Source: Serinus canaria (Eukaryota > Chordata > Aves > Passeriformes > Fringillidae). From it: 64,000 nt of DNA. Both the position numbers and the translations under genes were made by a program. The notes beneath the pieces were generated by a model. The model was not told the origin of the DNA and did no database searches. It saw only the letters and a program-made list of their open reading frames with translations. Each line of letters starts with the position of its first letter. Positions within the stretch are counted from its first letter, which is position 1. Of the stretch, positions 49,280-62,744 are shown piece by piece. The stretch is taken from positions 8,447,501 through 8,511,500 of the forward strand of contig NC_066316.1 of assembly GCF_022539315.1 (NCBI RefSeq), written 5' to 3'.

Positions 49280-51489
49280 AGCCTCGGAATGTGTGGTGCA
49301 TCCTCCTCCTGAGATGGGCTCGCTTCTGGAAACCGTCTTTCTACTCAGAGGTAATTATAAGCATGGAAGGAGGAAAACAAAGGAAGAGAGGAAGGTTTGT
49401 TAAGTGTGTAAATCGAAGCTCCACAAATCTGTTCCCTCTCCATAGTCTCACATCCAGTACTCTTCCTTTCTCTTCTTAGTGCTCTGCTCTGCAGCTGATT
49501 TCACTCTGGCTCCACAGCTCTGGGTGGTTCCTTTTCTTCTAGAGCAGCACGAGTCTTTTCTCACAGGTCCTGTTTTAAAGTCCACTGTGCCTCCCACCTG
49601 TGCACCTTTCTGTGCTTCTCACTTTGCTGAGAAGGGACTCATCCTCCCCAAACCTTCACACTTACTCTATCTGTTACTATAGTGGCAGCTCAACTTGGAA
49701 TTTAGAAAATGTTCATTGAATTTACAGTGTTAAATACCTGAAGAAAAGACTTAATTGCACTTGTCTGAGAAAAGCCGATCAGCGTTTTGGCATGAGGCTT
49801 AAAAGGCTTTGGGAAGGAACCAAAAGTTGTTTTCTGTTCTCTGATAAAAGGGTAGTGGCTGTCATTTGTGCAAAGCTTTGCACACATGTGGCCCACATTG
49901 TGTGGGTTTCACCGTGAATGAGAATCTGTGAAACAGAAGAATCATTTCTGAATTTGTTCATGCATCTCTAGTGATTCAAACACCAAACCTGTGGGAAGCT
50001 CAGGCCTGGATCCTCATTTTGCTTGCAAATGGACAATGGCAGAACCCAGAGTTCAGATATGAATGGGACCAGTTTTCAGAATATTCCAGATGAGAATCTG
50101 AGTTCTGCAGACTAAAAATTACATCCATGACAGTTAAATCTTAGCCTGTCTAGGGACCATTATCTTCTTCAGCAAAATAAGCTGCTCCTTCTTACTCAAG
50201 GCAAATGATCTGTTAAATCTGTAGGCTGGGTTTTCTGCCTGGTTTCTGGCCACAAGGGGACAGACAGTAACTGCCACATAAAGACAACACAGTGTCCTTG
50301 GTGCATTAAGTACATCAAAGATGGCCAGTGCCCCAGCCTAAACTGTTCCTGAAAAAAATCAGAAAAAAAAAATCTCCTAGGCAGTACAAATCAGATCCAA
50401 AAATATATCTGCTGAATTAGCACAGCAGAGATCAGAGGAATAAAATACATATATATTTCAGATGCAGCATAGGCAAAATGCTATAAATGTCTAAGTGTTT
50501 ATAGTTTAAAAATATAGTTGATGTTAGGAGATTGAAGCAACATGTGAAGTGGCATACAGTGCCTGCCAGAGGCTTCAGCCCTGTAAAACTACTTGGAGGA
50601 GAAGGCATGAAGACTTGATAGATCAGTGATAAAAAATGTGATTTTAGGACCTCTTGCCTCATGTTCATAGATTCAGGTCCATAGTGCACTTAATGGCACC
50701 AGGTACTGCCCTCTGAGCATAAATATTTTGTGTTTAACATCTTGTAGCACCACTGCTGGCAGCTCTGAGTCAGGAGAGATGATGGACTTCTCCTGAGCAC
50801 TGCAGGACCTGTCCCCATCATCCTGCCAGTCTGGGTACTCTGCAGGCAAAGAGCTTCATCCAGCCTCAAACACCTCAGCCCAGGGCTCCATCTCCTTCAT
50901 CACTCAAACTGGGCTGTTTTGACCTCTGAAGGGTTACTTTGTGCAGTCACAAGGAAACTCTCACTTACTGAGATAGGTGGTTTCAGAGTGATTGAAATAA
51001 TTTGGGTATTTCCTCATTCTTCCTTCTGGAGCTGATCAAGCAAAGATTTATCTTCAGTGCTTCGTGCATCAGAAATACCACTAGAGACACTTTATTTCAT
51101 GTTCAGTGACCTTTTGTTTATATTTGTTTCATAAAGTAGCAGAGTCATTCACAGAGCTCTTAATTAGCACTGAAATTAGTAATTTTTGATCATTTTGGAT
51201 GATTATTATACTAAGAGTGGAATATGGTCTGGTGCAGGAACTTGCTTTTATTTAGTCCTTGGGGGGGAAAAAAGTGCTTAACCAGGAGAAGTCAGCAGTA
51301 AACTGAAGGGAATAAAAAGTGACCTTTCTTGACAAACTGTCTGAGTTTTCATGGCTTTCTCATGTCTTCATGCTGTGAGTAATGTAAGGAATGCCAGAGG
51401 CAGAGTGTCTGCAAGCTCTGATATTAAAAATAAAAACTTTATGTAAGCCAGTTGCATTTTCCTCTGTCCACTTCTAGTTTGCTCATTCC

Positions 51490-51511
51490 TTCTCTCTCTC
51501 TCTCTCTCTCT
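51490..51511. repeat. (CT)n microsatellite
   Basis: About ten to eleven uninterrupted TC units followed by a T-rich tail. Confidence 0.9.
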
Positions 51512-52555
51512 TTTTCTTATTTACTCATTACAAGAAAGCAAATTCTGGAGATTATTCCCACATGAAACACTTCCCCACATGGGTCTGTCAGTACTGCCAA
51601 GTCACTGATATAACATCCCACTGCTCTTAAGAGATCCAGGAACACTCACTGATACAAGTTTGTCAAGCTTCTCCAGTTTTATTAAAGAAGAAGTTTTCAT
51701 TTAACTTCTCACAGAAGTTGTTAAACAGCTACAAAAGTCAGAAAAACCCTTCCAGCCGACCGAGGGGGGATTTTTGAGCATCTCCTGCCATCTTGTGGGG
51801 TTGAGGAGAACATTCACTTTGCTTGTTACTGATCTGAGATGTTAAAGCTGTCCCTTTGGCCCCCACTGACTAGCAAGCAAACGAGACACAGCCCATGCAG
51901 TGCAAACAGGTCTGGGGGAACCCAGTGACCTTCATGGGACTGTCCCAAGCCTCTCCCAGTATGTCTGTGGCCAGGATGTCCAGTTATAGGTTTGTTATCC
52001 AGTCATTGCTAGAGGAAAGGATCAAAGTGTATGGGGGCTTCTCGTGCTGTCAGTTCATCTGGAGGGATGCCCACGGTGCCATCTGGGGAAAATCTGCACC
52101 AGTTTCACCTCTATATCCAGCAGAGCTGCCAGAGAGTTCGAGAAACTGAGTGTGGGGTTGGAAAGCAAAGTCTCCTGTCTGCAACCCTGGCTCACCCCAG
52201 CTATGGCTGTGTGGGTGGCCTTGGGCACAGCTCTGAGCACAGAGAAAGAAGCCAGTAATTTCTGAGTGATACTCCTGTGTTTGTCCTTTCTTAAAACTTC
52301 CCACTGCAACGAGCAGCAGAGCTGTTCTGTGTAAATAAAGGACTGGCAGTATGTGAGCCACACGGTCCTACAGAACTGGTTGGCTGTGCAACAGCTAAAG
52401 CACAGCAAGGTTTGGATACCAGAGGCTGACCCAGGTAAAGGCTCCAATGTTTTAACAGTGGGAAGCTGCAAAACACCACTGTGACTTGCTGTGACTCCTG
52501 AGTGGTAACAATACCTTCAGCGTGAGCAGTTTGTTTTCACACCCGTGTGCCGCCA

Positions 52556-52972
52556 CATTTCTCCTCACAGAGAAAAGCAAGGCACAATTCTTCCCAAGAA
52601 TATTTCTTGGTTTCACATTCTCTGAACCTCAGAGAAAGAAAAAACAATTCTTATCTCATTCACTGCTCCTGTGTTGCTCACGAGTGGAATGCAATGTGGA
52701 AGATTGTTTACCTGAAGGGAATTGATGATTGGATTCTGGTGTGAGTGTTTTGATTCTCTGACCAGTTGAATCCAGGTGTGTGTGTCAGCTGACAATCATG
52801 AGATGCTGTGCAGTGAAGTGCAGTAGAGTGCTTGGCAGATTCAGTTTAGATGTGATGTAATATAGTATAGAATAATATAGTGTAATAAAGTAATTAATTA
52901 GCCCTCTGATAGATGGAGTCAGATGCATCATTCTGTCCCCACATCGGGGCTGCCTCCAAATGCTGTACCTGT
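52556..52972 (+). mobile_element. Solo-LTR-like endogenous retroviral remnant, copy 1
   Basis: This segment resembles a family of LTRs common in passerine genomes and can be aligned with 62745-63100. Shared blocks in order are AACAATTCT-ATCT, CCTGTGTTG (CCTGTTGTTG in the other copy), a GTGGAATG-GGA block, GTTTACC, a GACCA-TT block, TAGTATAG or ATGATATAG, and GCC(C/T)TCTG followed by ATGGAGTCAG. A polyadenylation signal AATAAA lies at 52884-52889 within the R-like region. No gag, pol or env coding sequence adjoins it, so it is most likely a solo LTR left by recombination. Ends are approximate and the subfamily name is not certain. Confidence 0.7.
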
Positions 52973-54314
52973 GCATACCATCAGCCTTTTGCTCTCACAG
53001 CTAAAGGCAGCTGAAATAGAGTGTGCCTTTGTTTGCTTCAGGCTGCTTTGGTTGAGCTCTTCTGAGGGTTTTGGAATGCTTTGGGGTGATTGATTCTGCC
53101 ATGTGAAAAATGCTCCTTTCATATTTTTGCCTTGTTTTTAAATTTGCTGTCTGAAGCCACGTTCAGGCTGAATAGAGAGAGTGAGTCCCCACCACAAGAG
53201 GCTGTAATGGCTGTGCCAGATCAGGGGTCAGGGCTCGTTTCAAGTAGGTTTCTTTGGTAGTCTCTGACAGTGGGGAAGCCATGAGGTGTTGCTTGCCATC
53301 CCAGGCTTTGGAGGGGAATATTCTTATGGATGTAGATTTATCCATTAATTTTCCTGTTCATTACCTCCCATCTCTGTGGTTCCTAGACATAATATCCATA
53401 ATATCAGTTAGTTCCTCTCTCTCTTTCTCTCTTTAACCTACCTTCCTTCCTACCCTTTGTCCTTTGCTACTTCTCCAATTCCCATTATTCTCCATGGCCC
53501 TCAAAGACTCTTTGCCACCTCCATCCCAGACTGTGTTGCCCAGGCTCTTTTTCCCAGTTTACATCCCAGTAAATTACTTTATTTCCCAAGTTCTCAATTC
53601 AGGTCCTGCTATAGAATAAGATACATTCCTTCTCCATACTGACTATCAGCTGGAGGGACAGACAAACTGCCACCTTGCTTTCCCTTGCCCTTGCACCACT
53701 CAGGACCTACTTCTGCCACATGGAGGCCTGGGCTGTGAGTTTGTGATGATGGTATGTAAACATAGAGGACAGTAACACAAAGGATCTGTGAGATTTAGGC
53801 ATGAGCAGTTGCTCTGCAGGGTGGCACAACCTCAGCTGGCAGAGGAATTGTGTGAATGCACAATGAGGAGGAAATTCCAGCCATTAGATGAAGCCATTAA
53901 ACAACTGTAATAAAGATAAACAGATTGCTGTCTTTCAAAGACAACTTTACATTTTGTGCAAACATGGGCAGATTTTCTGAAGAACACCAGGTCCAGGTCA
54001 AATTTAGACTCCTCTTCATAAAAAAATGCTTCTTTAGTTTCCTCTAGTAAAAGTCAGCTGTCCCCCACCCCCCTGAAGAAAACAACTATCAACACTGTCA
54101 TTTTTTAGCATCAAAGCCAACACTTAGACTTATTTTAGAGATGGATGGATAGTTTTGATTGAACATTTCAAAATATTGGGGTACCAAGGCAAATGATTTT
54201 TAACCTAGTATGGATATTTACAGCCCAGCAGGTTTGGTTGACAAATGCACAAGGAACTGAGATGGGTGCTCTGCACAGGTTTAAAAATAAGGAGTTCTGT
54301 TAACACTGATTATT

Positions 54315-54334
54315 AAAAAAAAAAAAAAAAAAAA
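54315..54334. repeat. A20 homopolymer
   Basis: Twenty A residues without a recognisable retroposon body upstream. Confidence 0.85.
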
Positions 54335-55717
54335 GTCTGGCTCTCTCAGAGCATGCATTCATTACCCAAGTGAAGTAACTGTGTAAAATCCTTGCCACCT
54401 AACCTAAGGAAATCTTTTCTGGTTACCCAGAATTGCCAAATAGGAAGGCCTGCCTGTAGATTGCATTATTTACAAGTAGTCTGTATTAGATGGTGATATT
54501 ATTATGAAGTTTAAGAAAAATACACTGAGGAACCAGTGTCACAGCTCCTGCAGCAGCCAGAGGTGTTTGTCCCTTACTGGAGTATCTCTCACCACAGAGA
54601 ACCTGTGGCATGTGTTGCCATGTTTTCACTCATGGAACCTGACAGGAACTGCAAATAGTTATGAGGCTGAGTGGTGTATGTGCAGTTTCTTTCTCTGAGC
54701 CTGATGTAATTTTAATCCTCCCTTTTGTCCCATTGCATGTTGCCTGATCACTTTGTATCTTGGGACAGCACAAATCTCTGGAATCAGCTTGGTGGCATCT
54801 GTCATTCTAACTACTTACTGTCCTCTGCACACACATATTGGGGAAGACATAAGGGCCACAAGTAATACTGAAAATAGTCCTAAAAGTTACCATGTTTTTG
54901 AATGCAGCATAATTGAAGTAAAAAAACCAAAAAATCTAATCCCAGGGCTGCAGGAATTCTCTGAGTTCAATTAGACTTTCATGACACAGCTTGTTCTATG
55001 TTGAGAAATTAAAAGGCATCCCAGGGAAAAAAAAAAAATCAGTATTTTAGCAGATCAAGATAATTAATGGATCTAGGTATATGCAGAATTCTTTCCTGTC
55101 ATCTCATGATAAGCAGAGTCTCATCTTTTTTCTTCTTTTAGGAGAAGCTGCCAATATGACATAATAAACTATTGTAGATTTGCAGAAGCATGAGCAGAGG
55201 AAATTTGAGCCTGAAATATTTGCCTAAAATAATGAAGATTTATGACTCTGTTGATAGTATTGAGTCTTTCACATATAGATGCTAAAAAGGGTCAGTTATT
55301 TTTCTGGCAAGTCTTGAGAAAGAATGTGTTATAAACATAATTACTTAATTTTGCTTTATATGCCAGTAATGTAGGTGCTTTATGGACAATTTAATATCAA
55401 ATGCATAGTTTAGAGACAAAGAGGCTTTGAACCCAAATGCACATTCTTGGAGAGAGTCCTGATTTTTACTGTTATTTATTAAAAATAAACCTTCCTTGGT
55501 TAGTTAGAAATTACCAAGGCTATCTCTGGTATCAGTAAGAAATATATAAGTCTTGTTGAGAAAGAGAGATGAGAGACAGAAGGGAATTTAATCTGTCAAG
55601 CTCCCTCACATATTAACTAATATTCTGTATATGTATAAGGAAAAGAGTCAAAATAGTTCAGATACGTTGAGGAAAATGTGTTTTGAGCAGCAAAATACAT
55701 TACCATTTTTCTAAATA

Positions 55718-55737
55718 TTTGTTTGTTTGTTTGTTTT
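55718..55737. repeat. (TTTG)n microsatellite
   Basis: About four to five TTTG units ending in TTTTAC. Confidence 0.8.
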
Positions 55738-56734
55738 ACATTATGAACACATTTGTTTGCAGTTTACATTAACCTGATTTGAACCTCGAGGTGGTTGCCT
55801 ACCAGCAAAACATTTTCTTGTCCCAGAGTATGGGACAAGCTATAAAATAGGTTACTGAGGCCACAGTGTTAACAAACACCTTCTGTCCTTAAAGAGGCTG
55901 TGTGGGTGCCTTGTGGGCTGGTGTCCTCAGCTCACTCAGGGATCAGAGAAAATCCCTGAATCTCAGAGTTCCTCTGGAATTTTTGAGTTGGATGTGTAGA
56001 AACTGCCCTCTCACTCAGAAGGGCCCATCCAATGATGTTTGATAGCTAGGAAAAAAAAAAAAAAAGGTTTTTTTAATGCAAGAGCTTTGTATTATCTACT
56101 TTGAAGAAAATAAAAGGTATTTAATTGGACACAATCAAATACATAGATTGGTTAACTTCTTAGTAGCATTTTAGCAGTGGAGTACAGCAACTTATAAAAA
56201 CTGCACTGTCATAAAGAGTGTTTAAAGGTTACCCCAAGGCTGGACAGGACACAGTAATTTTTCTTCCCCATTATACAACTCATTACTGCCTAGTAAAGGA
56301 ACTCTTACAGTTTCACAAGCAGTAGGTCTGAGAAAACTCTGACATCATTTACTGTACAGGCTTTTTGAGGAGACTTTTTTGTGTGGTGGCAGATGAGATC
56401 ACATCTGTGATGCAGCAGTTGTTTTTACTACACCCAGATCCCAGTAAATCATGCCCTGGCTTTGAACGAGGTTGCAGCCAGTAAAAACTATTTTAAAACA
56501 CCAGGTGGAGAACATGACAAGGCAAAACAGGGAAGACAGAGACACAAACCCTTATTGAAATGGACAACTATAATAACATAACAGATCCTAGGCTTGTGAT
56601 GTGTGGGCAGCATCTGCCAAATGTGATGTGGGCCAGGAATTAAAACTCAGAAAAGAAGGAGGAAGAGGGCAGGAGACAAAAAGCATCTCAGAGGTACTGG
56701 CTGGAGATGAGGGAATGAGGCCACTGTGTTTGCC

Positions 56735-56850
56735 ATTAGATGCAGACTCAGGTTTTGTTCTTCAGCTCGCCACAGGCCTCTGGAGTGACCTTGGGAAAAT
56801 AACTCAATACCTTACACCTCATTTTCACACTCTTTTAATGTCTTGCCTAC
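56735..56850 (+). repeat. MIR-like CORE-SINE fragment
   Basis: The sequence ACTCAGGTTTTGTTC, CAGCTCGCCAC, GAGTGACCTTGGGAAAATAA, CTCAATACCTTACACCTCA and TTTTCACACT follows the MIR order (…gggttc…gctctgccac…tgaccttgggcaag…taacctc…cctcagttt). The TGACCTTGGG core is the most telling match. Confidence 0.6.
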
Positions 56851-59800
56851 TTTAATTTCAGGCATTTAGGGCTGGGTCTATGTACTTAGACAACGGAGGA
56901 GCTTATGATGAATTTATTGGAACATATTGCCGTGACATGAATAATGCATTGGAATGATGCACCATCCTAATGACAGTTTACACAGGTTCCCTCCTTCCTG
57001 CAGGGAAGGTTAAACAACCTCTGTGGCAGGGGTGGCTCTTTGAATTGCTGTGCTTTGCCTAAAGCTGCTCACCCAGTTTATGACAGGAGTGCAATGTCTG
57101 CCCAGCTTGTAGGGTCAGACCAGTGCTTCCCAATTAACTAAGCTGTCAGGTTTGGAAGAATAAATAATTCCCTGGAAGCATGTGGATTTAAATGCAAGGC
57201 ATAGCTGTGTGAGCCTTCATATGGGAAAACAGGAATGATACATTTCTGCCACAGGAAAAGCTTTTTCTTTGGCTGAGGCTCCCATCAGGGTTCAATGCCT
57301 CTTGGGGGCTCATGGGGCAGTTCAGGTTTAATGTCTGCCCCTTCCCTGCCTCCCAACCTACACCATGGCTGTCTTCACAAGTCTTGGCATAAACATTTAT
57401 TTCCTCTGACCCCAGGAGAAGGGGAAAAAGGATCAGAGGAGTTTTTGCTGATCCTTTGATGTGGGGCTGTGGAGCAGTGACAGGAACAGCAGACAAAGTG
57501 AACACTGTAGAGTGTTCCTGACTGACAAAGTGCTGGAATCAGAGCTGAGGCAAAGCATTCATATTAAAAATGAAGAAAATAGAGGATGATAGGGATAGAG
57601 GAGGCTAAATAAGGCTTTTTGTCTTCAATGGTACTCTAAGGGCCTTGCCATAGATGGGCTATGTTAATAAACTGAGTAGTTAATAAATGCAGAGGAAAGA
57701 GGAGGGCTGGCTGGTGACTTCACTTGTAACTGTTCTGGTATCTCCAAGTTTTGGTGGGAAGAGCTGTGGCACCTCTGGGTGGGGGAGAGCTGGGATGGCT
57801 CTGCTGGTGATCTGAGCAGCCTGGCAGCCCCTTAAGCTCCTTGGCTAGTGGAGTGCTGTGGCCACCACAGGTCCTGAGTGCTTGCCCACAGCCTACTGCT
57901 GGTGGTAGGCAGAGCAGCTGCATTCTGCCAGCAGGCTGAAGCCATCTGCCTCCTCTAGAAAGGTTTTTGGTGTCTGTGCCTCATCTTCCCCCATATAAAA
58001 TGAAGCAAAAATCTCTGGTACGTTTGGAATGGTGCAGCAGTAGATGGGTGCTCACTCCAGCCCTGGGCTGGTCCTTGCTGTTTTGGGTGCAGGTGCTGCT
58101 GCAGCACTTTGGGCAGTGGTCCCCTTGCACTGGGGCCAGAGTCTCTGGCTGTCCCTGATGGTGACAGCCCTGCAGTCAGCATGTGTGTCACCTGGAGCTC
58201 TGCAGCCCTCTGTCACCTCTGCACTGGAATGTCCTGGGAGCAGGGCTCCAGAGGGGCTGCTGGAGGCAGTGCTTGCTTGGAGAGCCAGCCCAGCGTGGGT
58301 GCCTCCCTGCTGCAGGGATGAGGTGTGCCCATGGGAATCCTGCCAGGCTGGGATCCTGCAGGAGCACAGTTTGTGGTCATTGGGAGTGGGGCTGTGGCCC
58401 TGCCTCATCCCTACTTGGCTACAGCTGTGAAAAGCAGGTGAGCAGCACTGAGAGTAGTGAGCCATGGAGTGCCCAGGGGCACTGAGCAACCACCAAAGGG
58501 AACAGAGGGCACACAGGTGCAATGCATGAACCATGAGGGGTATAAAAGATTGGGCTAAAGAACAGGAAGGGCAGATGCTTGAAGCCTTCTGAGGTGGTAT
58601 GGTGTTACTCTGTGTGGGTTGAAGCTTTCTGAAGTTGTATGGCAGTATTCTGTGTATTGTGGCTGTCTCAACTGCAGCATGTGCTGTGACAGGCTCCTGC
58701 TGGAGTTGAGGAGCTGTCCCTGTCAGAGGGCTCTGTGTGCTCCCCTGCATGGAACAGCCCTGTGTAAAGAGGGATGTGTTTTGTGTCCTGCCCTTTCAGA
58801 GGGCTGGGGCAGAGCAGTCTGAGGTGGTGCATCCCCTCCCTGTGCTCAGGGTGCAGGTCATGGAGACTCTGTTTTGCTGGCAGCCTGCTTGGTGTGACCT
58901 TACCATAAATGAGGCTCAAATATTGAGCCTACGCAGAGGGGTCTTAAGACAAATGGGTGGAGATTGATGTGCTCTGTAACTGCTCTGCCTTGGCCTTGGC
59001 AAAGTCCTGGGCTGCTGCACTTGTGCCTGAAGCCCCTGTAAGCAGCAGCAAAGCCTCTTCCTCTGTGCCTGGTCACCCCTGGCCCTGGATGCTTGGTGTA
59101 CCTGTCTCAGCACTGCCAGAAGTTTGGCAGCCCTGGCTTGGGTCAGAACTGCTGGTCCCTCCTGGGCAACTCTTGCAGCCTGGTGAGTACAGGAAATTTG
59201 GAAGAACAGACCACAGAGATACTAAAGTAGGAGAAATTTACTAATGGTTAACCTTGCCTTCAAAAGGCATTCCTGGTTTTGTTGAACTAAGCTGCCTGTG
59301 ATGTAACTTTCTCTCTTATTCAGCACATGCTTTTTACTGCTATCAAAGGTCAGTTAGCATCTTTTATCTGATTTACAGGTAAGGTACAGAGGGATACAGA
59401 CCCTCCCCCACCTACCTCAGCAACATGAACTCCTTTATCCCATTCTATGGTAAAGAAAAAGGGCCTGTCTCTGGGAGCCATCCCTATCCAAGTCCTGAGA
59501 GCACACCTGAAGCAAACAGCTGCCCTCTGACACAGGGGAGCTCTGTCCTCATCCCAATCAGCCCCTCTGCTTTCCAGTTCACCTAGGACAGAGAAAAGAA
59601 GCAATCAAATAGCACTGGTGCCAGAAGTCAGCAGGAAGCAAGCCCTCCCCCACGGCCTCTTCCTCTCTCTTTGTGTGTTTCATCCTTCAGGACACAAACC
59701 TGCAAGTGCACTCGTTTGACTCAAGCTGCCTCGACTTGCAACGAGAGTCTGTGAATTTGCAGGGCCATTTACAGGCCTGGGGATCTTGAACAAACAGGTG

Positions 59801-62744
59801 CCTTCTCCTCTCTGAGCAAGGCTCACAGGAACTGCAGAAAGGCAAAACGAAAGATGTCTGAGCTACAGTGCTTCAGCAGAGAGAAAGTACACGTGCAACA
59901 GCCTGAACATCAAAGCAATCCCCTTGCCCCCTCCTGCAGCCCCCACGCTGCCCACTGGAGTGCCACAGGCTGATGGATTTTCCAGCAGCACCTCGAGAGC
60001 CCTGGGAGAGCAACCCCTTGCATTGGCACAGAGAAAGAAAACAGCCCTTCTGCACAGTATTCACAAATGCTGCACTGGATCCTTTGGCTCAGGGCAGTGG
60101 GAGGAAGAAAAGGAAAGGGAAGGAGTCTTCCTTAGGAGCTGGAGTAAGAAAGTCTATTAGTTTCCCTTTGAGAATGAGAGGAGCTGCAGCTCTCTCTTTG
60201 TGATTCATTTTGTCTGAATCACAAAGCTTCCAGGAAAAGTGAAAGCCCCAGCCTGCAACCTCCAAAGATCATTAGTAAAGTTTTTTCTTTATTTCTGTGG
60301 GAATAGAAGTGTCTGGGGCAAGTAGCAGTATTGTAAAGCAGCAGGTTGCTGCTGAGTACAGAGCAGCCCTGATAGCTCTGCTCCTTTGTAGTAACAGGTG
60401 AACTTTTTTAACCTTTGCTTGCCAAGTTCACCTGAGTAAAAGCTGCCTGATATATTGCCCAGCTATAACTTCTGTGGCTACTCTGCAAAGCTCATTAAAA
60501 CATGAGTTAGTGACTTCAATATTAATGTAATACTCCATCTGCCTACAGAAATGCAGTTATAGGATCTGTCTTTATGATAGGCTGGTGTAAGTAACACTGC
60601 AAACTCATCCCCAAGGTTCCATATGTGTGTGAAGCATTTAGGAAATGCAACTGTGAAGTTGTAAAAATCTCTTACACATAATTGCTTCAAACTACATCCC
60701 ACTGATAGACTAGTCCTGGAGGAAGTTAATTAGGAAGTCTTTTGGCAATCTCCTCAATTTAATTCTGGTTCTACATCCTGCTAGGTCAAAGTGTCTGGCT
60801 GCTATTACTAATTGTCTTCTAAAAATGCTGGCATGTCTGAGGAGCTGCATGTCATGAATACCTGCTCCTTCACTGCAGGTTTTTTTTACATATTATCTGA
60901 TCAGATTTCACAGTTAGAGATGCAGCTGCACTTACCTGCCTGGAACAGTAGTGAGTGGGTTGAACTAATGTTGGGAAATAGGAGGAATGATCTTTCTTGG
61001 TTGGTTTAATTAAAAAACAGAACAAACAAAACCACAGGTTCCCCCCCACCAAAAAAAGGCCTTAAGCTCACAACTTTGTTAGCAATTCTGTGGTCTGACT
61101 TGCCTGAGCTTCTTAAACTGAAGAGGGAGGAGGTGCCTGAAACAGCAGAGTATCCAAGACCTACAGGACCTTCCTTAGATCTTAGATATAAGGGGCAAAA
61201 GTGCTGCCTCAACAAGCTGGAAAGCAAACCTTTTAGGGTGAGTGGGTCTTAGTCTGTACATTCTACATATTCATTCTTTAGGATATCTAGCTAGAGAATC
61301 TGAAAGAGGTGTGATTAGTGTAGAATAAATCCAATATATGATCTTGTTTTTCTGGTGTAGTCTGAAACTGGGCACACTATCCCTTGGCTCTACTGATGCA
61401 GCAACATCTGTGGTGGAAACCAGGCCTCTTGTACTACTGCACAAAGCAGATTCTGTCAGGAAAGTGTTTGATGGATGTGATCTACTGACTTCCACTGGCT
61501 AAAAAGCATTAGCACAGCCTCTGCAGTGGATAACGTGAGCCAGATGTTCACTGCATCCCATTGATGAACATCAGTGAGATGCCCTTGCCTTGGGCTTAGC
61601 TGAATTTCCTGGGACAAGTAACTTGGAATTTAGGAGAACTTGTGTTTGGGAAGGAAACCCCAGGGTACCACAAAGGCTCTCTGCCTTTGCAGAGAGCACA
61701 ACCTGCATCATCAGCACAGATGGGTGACAGGCTGCAGGGATGTGCTTCCCTGACATTCCCAGAAAGGCTGCAGGAGCTAAGTACTCTACTGAAGGAACTC
61801 TGTAATGTGACAATGATAAAGATGTGCTTGCACATGGTTTGGTGTTGCAAAGTTAATGAAATGGGAAACAAAGATGAGGGGAAAAAAAAAAAAAGTTATA
61901 TAAACATCTTTTGAAAGGTAGTCAAATTGTCTTTTTGAGACAGGAGATTAAATGGCCCAACAGAGAATGCAGGCAGTGTTTAGCCAGGGTAAATACCACA
62001 CTTGCTACTTCTCACAGCTTCCATTGAATGATAGATGCTCGCTTTAGAAGTACATGAGAACCAATTTTTCAGGGAGTGGCTGTCTCAAAAATAGATTAGT
62101 GTGTGCAGGAAATTGTAGGTGTGACACTTGAACTTGCAAGAAGGTGTGACTAGAAAGTTTCAAAGACTCTGCATGGTGGAATACACCTCCATCCCAAGAC
62201 TATGTGAAGCAGGAAGATATTCAACATCAGTTTCACTTTCTTTGGAAGGGCATTGTGTGCTTTATCCCTTTCCTTTACCATTGATGTGAGAAACACATAT
62301 AATGCTTTCCAAAAAAGAAGAGCATATGCATATGTCCCCAGACATGTCTAAATTAACTGTTGTGAGGGATACTAAACTAGGTGATAATGCTTTTCCTAGC
62401 AAGCTCTGCCCTGAAGGCTTAAGCTAAGGCAACTGTGATGCTGCTCTTTCATCAGAATGTGCTTTGTAGGCTCTCACTGCATTTGAACAAAATCTTGGCT
62501 TTTGGGAGCACTCTTAAAAAGCTCTAATTTCAGCATTTTCTATTTCTTCCATTTGTGAAGAGGGTTAGTGACATGGGCATTGTGAATAATTCCTAAGCCA
62601 GTTGTGGGATCAGTGAAATTCATGGTGAATGTTCCAAAGTACGTGGGCTCTGCTCAGGTTGTGCCATTCCCCCAAAGTGGGGAAGAGGCTGGAAAGGTGT
62701 TGCAAGCTGCAGCTGATAGATCACCTAGCTGTTTGCTACAAGGC
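56851..62744. other. Intergenic DNA with a GC-rich segment at about 57.7-59.2 kb
   Basis: The GC-rich part carries long frames on both strands, including 232 codons at 58052-58750 (minus) and 128 codons at 58044-58430 (plus). They overlap each other, show no domain, signal peptide or biased conservation visible by eye, and are read as compositional. A 40-bp imperfect tandem duplication lies at 58579-58658. The remainder holds only short ORFs and an A-run near 61881. Confidence 0.5.
58579..58658. repeat. 40-bp imperfect tandem duplication
   Basis: Two adjacent units both start TTGAAGCYTTCTGA, continue with a TATGG block, and carry TCTGTGT near the end. Identity is about 75% by eye, so the duplication is not recent. 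Confidence 0.7.

Larger units (their letters stand above)
46541..52555. other. Intergenic DNA, no gene recognised
   Basis: Short unrelated ORFs only; the longest are about 110-138 codons near 47.4, 48.6, 49.1 and 52.2 kb, in overlapping frames on both strands, without domains. It holds a GGGA microsatellite at 49.25 kb and a CT microsatellite at 51.49 kb. The 48.4-49.6 kb part is GC-richer than its surroundings. Confidence 0.55.
52973..56734. other. Intergenic DNA, no gene recognised
   Basis: No supported coding sequence. It contains an A20 run (54315-54334), a TTTG repeat near 55718-55735 and an A-run near 56050. The rest is AT-rich unique-looking DNA with short ORFs only. Confidence 0.55.

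Noticed and set aside
58052..58750. 232-codon minus-strand ORF
   Set aside because: No recognisable domain, and overlapped by open frames on the other strand. It is best explained by local GC content, so I kept it as a finding only and not as a gene.
52973..62744. Single provirus bounded by the two LTR-like copies
   Set aside because: The copies are strongly diverged from each other and no gag, pol or env frames lie between them, while an old CORE-SINE does.
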